Positions 51,534-61,144 of a DNA stretch of 64,000 bases are shown here, one piece after another. The DNA is from Mariannaea sp. PMI_226 (lineage: Eukaryota > Ascomycota > Sordariomycetes > Hypocreales > Nectriaceae): the NCBI GenBank assembly GCA_024336345.1, contig JANFOG010000006.1, positions 1,984,001 to 2,048,000 on the forward strand. Reading direction: 5' to 3'. The translations under genes and the position numbers were made by a program. Below the pieces are notes generated by a model. That model saw nothing but the letters and a program-made list of their open reading frames with translations, was not told where the DNA came from and searched no databases. Within the stretch, counting starts at the first letter, position 1; each line of letters starts with the position of its first letter.

Positions 51534-51882
51534 GATTTGTCTCAAATGGCCATCCCGCGATGCTCCAACTTTGTTTGTGTACCTGTTGATACGTGAGATC
51601 GGTTCACGCCGTTGGCAGGAAGCGATGGCCCATGACCGATGACTAATCAAGTCATGACACAGCTAAGGCTCCGCGAGTTTCATGACTACTTCAAAACAGC
51701 CAAGAGAATATTTGAAAGGCTCACCACGATGTGAATGAAGAACAAATAGAATGTTTATTGATACAGATATTTCCATTATACGAAACCCCCTCCCAGTTTA
51801 TCATTCCAGCACCCATTGGTATTTAACCATCCAATTGATACACATAAGTGGTCCCCATTTACCCAGGTCCTCCTTTTCCCTT
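51534..51882. promoter_or_regulatory. SLX1 promoter / SF3a60 3' flank
   Basis: This 349-bp spacer separates two minus-strand genes. A-rich sequence near 51745-51785 on the plus strand likely marks the SF3a60 3' UTR. No coding frame. Confidence 0.45.
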
Positions 51883-53456
51883 TTACAATAGGCCTTGCTT
51901 CTGTAGATCGTAGTACACCTTCTCAGGCATGACATTGCCCTCTCCATCCTCCATTTGCACCATGCTGCTATCGTCAATCTTGTTCTTCTTCTTCTCCCGC
52001 TGGATCTTTTCCCACAGCTTCAGCGCTTCCTCAATCCCGGTAATGTCACGGAACAGAGCTGTGTTAGTAATACCCAAACACTTGAGGCCGTACACATGAC
52101 GAGCCTCATTGAAGTGCTTGTCAAACGCTCGTCGACCCATGTACACAAAGTTACCACAAACTTCGCAGGGGAATTCCACGCCAAGACCGTGTAGGCGGTA
52201 CAGCCAGAATGGAATGGGCTTGCCATCCCAAGCCAGGGGCAACTTGAGGGGGTTGTAGATTCTCTCTTCTCCATCCTCGTCCTCCCCGTCGCCGTCATCG
52301 AAAGTTTCCTGAGGGCCGTCTGGCACGTTGAGAAGGTTGTCGAGTTCTTGTTGACGCTCGCGTTCCGTCATGCCCTGCTTGCGCTCAACGTTGACGCGAG
52401 TATCACTTCGCTCTGTGCTCATGGCGCTGGCTAATCGCTTTACTCGATGTTCTCGCTCTGCCACAGCGCGCTCCTTGAATCTCGTTGCGGAGACGGTGCC
52501 GACAGCATTCGAAGGGCCGCTGGACTCATCTAACCGCTGTTTTCGTTGCTCAGCTGCCTTCACGTGCTTTCGTCCTGTCAAGTGGTTCTTGTATACATTT
52601 TCGTTCTTGAACTCTTTCTCGCAGTCGTCGCACCAGACACCATCTGCCGAGCTCGTTGGCTTTCCTGGCCCGTTTGTCGATGCCTCTTCTTTCTTCCAGC
52701 CCTCAACCTCATCATTCTCCCAAGCCGTCTCGAACTCCTTATCAAATGACGCGATGACCTTATCCACATCTTCCAACGGCCGTGTTCGTCGCATAACAGA
52801 CTCGAGGTATTCTGCCAATTGACCCAGATACTTGAAATATTGGTCAGTGAGCTTGTCGCCGCGCTTGATGCCGCCATAGCCCGCAGCAAAGTTGTCGAAA
52901 GATTCCAGGTACTGAAGATACGTCAATCGCTTAACCCCGGGAAGATTAAGGTAGGCCTCGTGGCAAGTATTCAAATCAAAGAAGCGACCATATGCCTCCT
53001 CTCCTGAAAAAAGTGAATCGACAACAGACGGCACGTGGTCAGCAGGATCGCTTCTCTTGACCTTATAGCGCTGCTCTGAGTTTTCGGCTTGCTCGTTGGG
53101 GTATCTTGCGTGATGATCGCGAACGTCTTTTAGTTGCTTGTAGAACTCTTCGAATGGATCACCGGCTCCGATTTGTTGGATCTCTTGTGACCGCACGCCG
53201 CTCGCATCTTGATAGATATCGAGGAGATTCTTGGATTGGACTTGAATCTGGTCTAGTAATTGTGAAATCTCGTGGTCACGGTTCAGGCGATCGCGAATCT
53301 GAAGTTTGGGCGATGATTAGCACATCTGTTAACGGAACACATCTATTTTTTTGGGTTGCTCACATGTTTGGGTTCGTCGCGAATGCGATCAGCGACTCCT
53401 TGTTCGAGGCGCTCCAAATCCTCATGGATGTATCGTTGCTCCTCGAGGACTAACAT
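51883..53456 (-). CDS. PRP9: splicing factor SF3a subunit 3 (SF3a60/Prp9)
   Basis: Two exons: 53456-53364 and 53298-51883, giving 502 aa, almost the same length as human SF3a60. The 65-nt intron falls after DEPKH. SF3a60 is part of the U2 snRNP SF3a complex and is needed for branch-site recognition. The N-terminal region (MLVLEEQRYIHEDLERLEQG) is the classic helical start. Mid-protein there is a matrin-type zinc finger (WCDDCEKEF...HLTGRKH), and a second C2H2-type finger lies near the end (FPCEVCGNFVYMGRRAFDKH...RHVYGLKCLGI). The end KVYYDLQKQGLL is family-typical. It is divergent from FAL1 across 406 bp. Confidence 0.96.
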
Positions 53457-53862
53457 GGCGCTTGCTGATGCGTGGGGCTAAGTGGCTGAAAGTGCTGCAA
53501 CAGTGGTGGAAAAAGAGGGCGACGGGTCGAAGCTCTTGATCCGTTTCTAGAGGATTCGCGGTTGGCGTTCGTGAGGTTGTTTGCCTTGGTCATAAAAAAT
53601 AGCAGCCTCAGCGAGTCTATGCAGCGGCGCGGTCCCCGAAGTATTTCCGGCGCTGCAGACCCTGCAACGCCTCCCCAATCATGTTTTTGCAGCGACCAAG
53701 GTAGGTAGGTACCTAGGTAGCTACCAAGATACATGCAGTAGAAGGGATCTAAAACTTTATCCCATCTACATCCAACGTCGCGACGTACAATTTTTTTTGG
53801 CCCTTTCGATAATCGGAAGCAGTCCCATTCACCCACATATAATCACGCATAATCACGCAAAC
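53457..53862. promoter_or_regulatory. bidirectional promoter of SF3a60 and FAL1
   Basis: These 406 bp separate two divergent ATGs, so both core promoters must lie here. It contains CCAAGGTAGGTAGGTACCTAG from 53696, running into GTAGCTACC, a nearly palindromic GGTA/TACC block in the centre. The leader near FAL1 contains a repeated AATCACGC. Confidence 0.65.
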
Positions 53863-55176
53863 ATGGCTGAAGGTGCCGGTGGAATTGATCGCAAGGCGGA
53901 TGAACGGATGGAGTTTTCCACCTCCAAGGAGGTCACCGTTCACCCTACCTTCGAGTCCATGTCCTTGAAAGGTATGTTGGCTTCACCCAGGCGGGAAGAC
54001 GCGCATACTGACGCCAAGATGCAGAGAACCTCCTTCGCGGAATCTACGCCTATGGATACGAATCGCCCTCAGCGGTGCAGTCGCGAGCCATCGTGCAAGT
54101 CTGCAAGGGCCGCGACACCATCGCGCAGGCCCAGTCGGGTACTGGAAAGACAGCTACCTTTTCCATCAGCATGCTGCAGGTTATTGACACGGCAGTGCGC
54201 GAGACCCAAGCCCTCGTCCTTTCACCCACTCGAGAACTCGCGACCCAGATTCAGTCAGTGGTCATGGCGCTCGGAGACTACATGAACGTCCAGTGCCACG
54301 CCTGTATCGGTGGCACCAACGTTGGCGAGGATATTCGGAAGCTCGACTACGGCCAGCACATCGTTTCGGGTACCCCCGGTCGTGTGGCCGATATGATTCG
54401 ACGACGACATCTACGAACTCGCCATATCAAGATGCTTGTGTTGGATGAGGCTGATGAGCTCCTTAACAAAGGTTTCCGAGAGCAGATCTACGATGTTTAC
54501 CGATATCTGCCCCCGGCTACCCAGGTCGTGGTCGTCAGTGCCACTCTCCCTTACGATGTCCTCGATATGACTACCAAGTTTATGACCGATCCTGTCCGAA
54601 TCCTGGTCAAGCGTGATGAGTTGACCCTTGAAGGTTTGAAGCAGTACTTCATCGCGGTGGAGAAGGAGGACTGGAAATTTGATACCCTGTGCGATTTGTA
54701 CGACACCTTGACCATCACCCAGGCTGTCATCTTCTGCAATACTCGCCGCAAGGTTGATTGGCTCACCGACAAAATGCGTGAGGCCAACTTCACCGTCAGC
54801 AGCATGCACGGTGACATGCCGCAAAAGGAGCGTGACAGCATTATGCAGGATTTCCGACAAGGCAATAGCCGAGTTCTCATCTCAACTGATGTCTGGGCCA
54901 GAGGTATTGATGTCCAGCAGGTCAGCTTGGTCATCAACTATGATCTTCCCAGCAACCGTGAGAACTATATCCACCGTATTGGTAGAAGTGGTCGATTTGG
55001 TCGCAAGGGTGTTGCGATCAACTTCGTTACTACCGAAGATGTGCGCATCCTCCGCGATATCGAATGTACGTTTCCCTGTTTCCACGATAACTGTCAGTCG
55101 TGTATTAACTTCTATAGTGTACTACTCTACCCAGATTGATGAGATGCCCATGAATGTTGCCGATCTCATCTCCTAA
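53863..55176 (+). CDS. FAL1: DEAD-box RNA helicase FAL1 / eIF4A-III type
   Basis: Three exons: 53863-53971, 54025-55065 and 55118-55176, giving 402 aa. The introns are 53 and 52 nt. The product is the eIF4A-III orthologue, which acts in rRNA processing and, where present, the exon-junction complex. All helicase motifs are visible: Q motif ([13 protein letters not shown]), I (AQSGTGKT), Ia (PTRELATQ), Ib (TPGR), II (DEAD), III (SAT), IV (IFCNTRRKV), V (ARGIDVQQ) and VI (HRIGRSGR). The N-terminal [19 protein letters not shown] and C-terminal [13 protein letters not shown] distinguish this class from eIF4A-I. The last 20 residues come from the small third exon. Confidence 0.96.
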
Positions 55177-55627
55177 GCGCATCATGGGTGCATTTAGGTG
55201 TGTGGGAAAGTGAGAGCGGACCAAACAAATATCCGAGCGAAATATGGGAAGTAACTCGCGTCAAGAGAACGTGAGCAGAATTAAGATGTGGAGGAAAGGG
55301 GGCTTGTATTCTTTCAAGTCAGTTCTCATACACAAATTCTGTTGTTGATGATGATTCATGCCACTGACACAATTTTTATACAGGAGTCAACTATCAAAAT
55401 GGACAAATTATGCGGGCTATCAGGAATGGATTTTGTAGCTCAGCTAAGTCTAGAGCATAAACAGACAGACACAATTGTCATACTGTGGCAATCTTCTAAT
55501 CCTCAACCCTGGTGCTTGGTTTCGTGACTGTTTTTATTTACATTTCCCACTCATTTGAAACAGTTACATGGATTATTCCCAACGGAGAAATCGGTATCGT
55601 GGCATTCCCCCACCCTCAATAATTGAT
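55177..55627. other. convergent 3' flanks of FAL1 and secreted-protein gene
   Basis: A spacer of about 450 bp between two stop codons. It is moderately AT-rich, with no coding signal. Confidence 0.45.
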
Positions 55628-56362
55628 TCAGCCCCTTCGATGGCGACGGCGATGGCGATGGCGTTGACGTGCAGGGCCTGGGAAGTGTACGTCTTCAGAC
55701 CGGCCTGAGAGACACTCTCCATCCCTAACATCAACACAGCAACTTGCAAGATTATCATGTCCCTTGCCTTTGTCCTTCGAGCATTTGGGTATGAGCACTG
55801 CGTGAACACACCCATATGGCAAATCGGTCTTGTCTGAACCAAGGAAGATCTGCGTCGCAGTATGGCCTTTTATAGTCGTCTGGCAGACATAGAACTGCCC
55901 CTTGCGTTTTTGCAGTACCACTTTTGGTCCAATGTCCGTGACATCGATCTCAAGCCCAGTTGTTCCTTTGCCGTGAACTAGCTGCACAGGTTGCCCGAAT
56001 TTGGAGTTGAGAGTCTTGTCAGCAGAAGTCCCAATGTAAAACGTGAGGTTTTTGTGGCCATCCTCAGAGAACATTGTCTTTTTCTTGCGGTCCAAGTGGA
56101 ACGTTCGCGACTTGACAACATCGGGGTCCTTGAGCACAGCATACCCGCCGGTTGAATCGGTACGGACGAAGTCGACTTCTTGGTTCTGAATGCTAAGATG
56201 GAGAGGGTTCACTGGATCACCGGTCACAGCGGTTATGAGCGTCCAGCTATCGCTCAAATCGGGGACAGCGCTGGGGATGACGAGCTGGGCTAAAGTCCCA
56301 GAGATGGCGAGGCCGAGGGCGGCAAGATGAAGAGGTTTGAGGCTTATTGACATTGCATGCAT
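55628..56362 (-). CDS. predicted secreted protein, unknown function
   Basis: Single exon, 244 aa (241 from the second ATG at 56353, which gives a cleaner signal peptide, MSISLKPLHLAALGLAISGT). The mature part has a beta-rich look: SWTLITAVTGDPVNPLHLSI, then GGYAVLKDP and later LVHGKGTTGLEIDVTDIGPK. Cys pairs occur at YVCQTTIKG and PYGCVHAVLIPKC, suggesting a disulfide-stabilised secreted domain. I do not recognise the family. The tail RQRHRHRRRHRRG comes from a run of CGCCAT-type hexamers and is low-complexity. In another frame the same repeat reads NAIAIAVAIEG, so the true C-terminus may differ if there is an unrecognised intron or a length change in the repeat. Confidence 0.7.
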   Translation of the reverse strand: MHAMSISLKPLHLAALGLAISGTLAQLVIPSAVPDLSDSWTLITAVTGDPVNPLHLSIQNQEVDFVRTDSTGGYAVLKDPDVVKSRTFHLDRKKKTMFSEDGHKNLTFYIGTSADKTLNSKFGQPVQLVHGKGTTGLEIDVTDIGPKVVLQKRKGQFYVCQTTIKGHTATQIFLGSDKTDLPYGCVHAVLIPKCSKDKGKGHDNLASCCVDVRDGECLSGRSEDVHFPGPARQRHRHRRRHRRG

Positions 56363-58542
56363 TGTAGTATAGGACGATTTACTTCACGGCGAGGCGGTAT
56401 GACAAGACCATGTGCATGGCGAACGGTGTTTATAAACAGATTTTTATTTCATTTTTTTTTCCGCATGATAATTGAAGCTTGGGACATTGGACTGGAATGC
56501 TGTCAACGAAGTCATCAGGCCATTAATTTTTATTTTCTCTCCCAATATGTGTGAGTTCATGACGTTTTTGTGACGTAGCGAGGATATCCAAACGCCACAC
56601 TACAGGTGGCTTGCTGCTAGAGGCTGAGATGTGGAAGCGCGAGGTAATGACACGGCCAAGAGTCCGCCTTAGCCGCCCAGCTTAGTGACTTGCGATAGGC
56701 GCAGCCGAATTTCCTTATTTGTATACAAATGCATCTTCTGTCCAGTACGACCAAAATATGTTGATTAGAATATCGCTGTCGAACGTCAGGTGTAGTCCTC
56801 ACGTAAGTCTTTGGCTACGCGTCATAGGTGTCATTCAACATGTGCTTCAAGGGGGTTGGTACCAGCCTGATCTCACCATATCGGCTTGCTTCGCCATGGA
56901 ACCGACTGAGGCAATAATTGAGCAACCAGGAGATAGAGCCCGGGCGTCGGCCGCGGAGAGAGATGAATCCCGCGAAAGGGCCTAAGTTACCGGCGCGTTG
57001 GTCCAAGCGAGAAACCCCGACCAGAGAATGACAGACATTAGGGAATTGTCCTCTTCTGGTCCAAGTGTGAAACGGGGGTAGGGGAACGGGCCCCATAATC
57101 CGTGGTCCGCATATTAAAGAGAAGCCTCTCGTAACATCATTACTCGGTAAAAAAACCTATTGCAGGCCTCGGTCGCCGCAAATGTGTCCGTCCTTTGTAC
57201 AAAGTAGGTAGGAGGCGCCTTTACACGGACCAAGAGCGAACCGAGCGGAGATACATACGGTAGGTGAGGTGAGTGCAACGAGGGCTGAAGTCTGTGATTC
57301 ACTATCATAGCAGTAATAGTGTTATAATATGTAATGAAGGGCACAGACGCTCCTCGATACGAAGGTATGAAGACATGTACGGAGAACGGCCCGAGTCCTG
57401 GTCCCCCCCAGAGAAGAAGATGAAGAAAAAACGTGGGAAAACGTGGGAAGACGTGGGTGCCTCGTGGTCCTTGGAGATGAAGGGATCGATGCTCCGTCTT
57501 GTCCCTTGCTGCTCACCTCGTCTGTGCCATGCTCTCCTTCTCTCGCTCTTCTTTCACCGTCCGGCCTGACGCCTGGACCACATGCCCGTGCTTCTCTTTT
57601 CCAGACGGAACATTCTGCAATGGCACGAAGCGACGACCATCATCTTAATGATCCCATCCTGTTCCTTGACTTTGCCCATCTTGGAAACCGCTTAGCTTCC
57701 CACCCCCCTGGTAAAATACCTGATACCTAGCCCCTTCAAAGTCACCATCCTACCTAGGTTATAAACAAGCCCAAAACCGCCAGGCTCTGCCAAAGTAGGC
57801 CCGGAAAATCTTATTTGGGCATGCCCATAGTTGAGAGTCATGTACAGTATAGCCAGACCAGTGGGGAGCTTTGTGGATGGCCATGCATGGTCAAGGCGGT
57901 GGTATGCAGGGTCTAGTGAATGCATAGGGGGGGAAGGACATGGAACATGGATGCAAGGTCCAAGGCACGACCACTTTGAGCGGACGCTGGGCGCTTTTTT
58001 GGGTATTGAAGTCCAGAAACTAGTACATACATGATGCCAAGGAGGAACGTGAGGGAGAAAGAAATAAGAGCCCGAACGGCGAGTGGCTTGGTTGGCTTGG
58101 CTTTCCAGATGATGGGGGAGGACTCTGCAAGGACAGGGGCAGGGGTTGGTGTGATGATGGTGATGGTGAGCTTCTAGAGGGTAGAAAACGAAGCTGAGAA
58201 GAAGGTATTGGGGAAGAGCGGGATCAGAACCGGAGACTAGGGCTTCAGAAAGTTTGATGCTCCGGTGGATAGGTTTCTATCTGGCTTTGGCAATTCTCTT
58301 CAACGTGAAACGAATTGAAAAGCGCGTGGTTCAACATTCCAAACATTGCACAGTAACGCGTTATCATGAGCTGCCTTGCGAAGAAAGTCGTGATGTTGGA
58401 CACGGACCTGCTTCCCAGCTTTGCTCTGTCACCGTTGAACGTTTTGGGACCAGTGCCTCATTTACTTGAGCTCACCTAACAAACGCCCGGTTGCTAGGAT
58501 TTTCATCAATGAAAGTCCAAGCTCCCTCCCTCTATTGGTAAA

Positions 58543-58590
58543 GTCGCAGCCTGAGTCGCAGCCTGAATCGCAGCCAGAGTCTCAGCCAGA
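58543..58590 (+). repeat. 12-bp minisatellite, four units
   Basis: Two perfect GTCGCAGCCTGA units are followed by diverged ATCGCAGCCAGA and GTCTCAGCCAGA. The repeat length is a multiple of three and one frame is Ser/Arg/Leu-rich, but no surrounding gene supports translation. Confidence 0.85.
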
Positions 58591-61126
58591 GTCTGAGCGT
58601 TGACGAGTTTCGTGGGTTTTTTTACTAGTTTCTAGCTCAGTAACAATGAAACCAAGCTGAGTGAGTACCAACACCCAGACTCCGGGCGTCGGGTTGCCGC
58701 TACAGCTTTTAGATAGAGCTCCGGTGGATGCTAGAGAAGTCATGTAATTTATACGATACCATCGGCTGTTCAGCTGTTCAAAAGAGAAGAAAGGTTGCCT
58801 AGACACCCCCAAGGCAATTGGCCCGTTAGGTATTTTCTACATGCATCGTAGTCGACAAACAAGGCATATCCATTCATCCGTAGAAACTATCTTACTCGTG
58901 GCGGGAAGCTTGGGCACGCTCGAGCTTTTGATGTGCAGACTAGTAGGGCACGAATAAGGTGAAGCCCACCTGCACCGTTTAGAAGCCTGGACTACAGGGA
59001 GCTTAGACCACGTATATGGGGAACAATGGGAGGCTTTCTCACCATTTCAAGGCTGGTCTCTGAGGAGGCCATACTAATTACCACATAGGTACCATACCAT
59101 TGGATATCATACTTTGACTACCACAGTACGTACTATGTAGTATTCTATACCATGAATCAATACCTCGTTAATAAGGTGCAGGTGTCTGTCGCTAAGTAGG
59201 CCATTACTACGTAAAGGTACGACGTACGAGAGTACTCTGTATTGTTGCAGTAGAATTATCAACCATATTATGGCTTTGCCCCTCCCCTCCCCCCTCCCCT
59301 CCACCTCAGCCTTGGATTCAGGTACGCGAAGTCGGTATGTACAGTGCTAGGAGTTTAGGGCTACATTTCGACCTTCTGGTTGCAGTGCCATATGGAGATT
59401 CGCTTATTAGCTGGCTGACTGTACCCGTTATCATTTCCTGTCAACCTATGTTACGTAGCATGCACGAATGTACGGATCGGATCAGTGATTCTTTTGACTC
59501 AAGTACCTAAGATACCTACTACGCTACCCATCGACGGTAACTATGTACCATGCACGTGCTCTTCATAGGCAAAGGTACTTGGTGCCGGTACAATTTGGCG
59601 ACTCCTCAAAACCTCGCTGCTGCGAAATAAACTAACCTGAAGCTACGTCCCCGAAGGGCCCGGCCAAAACGAGTGACATCGAAACTGACCATGGAATTTG
59701 TTCCCCCCCTGAGGAACAGAGGCCAGCCTAGAAGGCCGGGGTCCGCCGGGGGAAGACGATCCGGCCCGATGGCCTGGAGCCAGCAGTGGTCCCATGCGTC
59801 GGCCCAGGGGGTAGCTCGGAGGTCCTTCAAGAGAAGAAAAAAGACTGGGGTGGACTACTTGACTACTTACTCTGCGTCTTCAGAGAACTGCGGCCCAAAG
59901 GGTGATCGACGATGACTGATGGCTCGATGCACGTCCTGTAAATTATGAAGGGAGTACGTAATTTATTGTGATTGTTTTTATTGACCTTTTTTTTTTGGTC
60001 TTTCTTTTGTCACTGGCCTGAGCCTCAGCCTTGATGTTCTCCGTGGATGAGGCAAGAGGCAAAGCCTCGCCCACTGTACCAATACTTCGCGCGAGTTTAG
60101 CTGCTATACGTATGGATGAAGAGCGATGGGGCCAATCTTGTTCGGCATACGGCAGTGGAAGGCCTCGTGCACATCGAACCACACGTGCGCATGGGTACCA
60201 GTGACTGGTTGAGTGTGAGGACTGGATCTGTGGGATTCATATCTCTCGATTTCATAATAGAAGACATAAGAGAATATACCGTAGCGTTCATTGATAATAA
60301 TAAGTGATTACTTTATGGATGAATATACGGACACAAGAGCAGAGGATTGAGACCCTGCCTCTTCGGCCATATTTTCCCCATATACCCGGCACATATTATA
60401 CTGTCCAATGTGATTGATAGAAGAAATCATCAGTTGTAAAATGGGTCCATAAAATAAAAAGAAAGGAAAACGAAAAGAAAACAATACTTCAAAACTTCGA
60501 CGCTGTAGGCGTCATCGCGGATGCAGCGCTCCCGTCTTCAACTGCACGACATTTCATTATTAATGTTTGAACCAACTTATACCTTACTTTACCCAAGGTA
60601 GGTACATTTAAACCGACTTGACTACTTACGTACTGCGTTAGGAAACCGAGAAAAGCACGGACTGCAGGCACCGTCGTTCCTCGGCAGCGGACGACCCAAA
60701 AAAATAATTCTAGATCAGACCGTGGCCGGAGAGATAGCGAGTGGAGGACAACAAAAAGTGATGCCCGCCTCCAGAACAACCACCACCAGTCCCATAGCAT
60801 CTCACCCCCCCCCCTTCTCTTCTGGAGAACGGTCTGGAGGCTTGGCCAAGACCGAAGTACCTGGCTTGCAAATTAACCTACTCCGTACCTGCGCACGGAA
60901 AGTTGGAGGACAAGCTCCGGAATTTGTCCCGTTTTGATTACTCCGTACAGAGGTGCAGTGTAGAAAAACCTGCTTGCTCTTTTGAGGGGGGAGATTGATG
61001 GGAGCGCGAATTTTTGTTCGAACCCCCCTGGCCCGTATATTTGTTCATTACCTACTGTACTGCGTATGGCGCACCAAGGTACCAAGGTAGGTAATTCTTC
61101 GTCTGCTAGGGAAGGGGTTTAATAAA

Positions 61127-61144
61127 ATAAATAAATAAATAAAA
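61127..61144. repeat. AAAT microsatellite
   Basis: A short AAAT run just after the GGTA-rich block at 61073-61095. Confidence 0.75.

Noticed and set aside
60116..60307. 63-codon plus-strand ATG frame with reasonable codon use
   Set aside because: No family recognised and no continuation on either side; cannot be supported alone.
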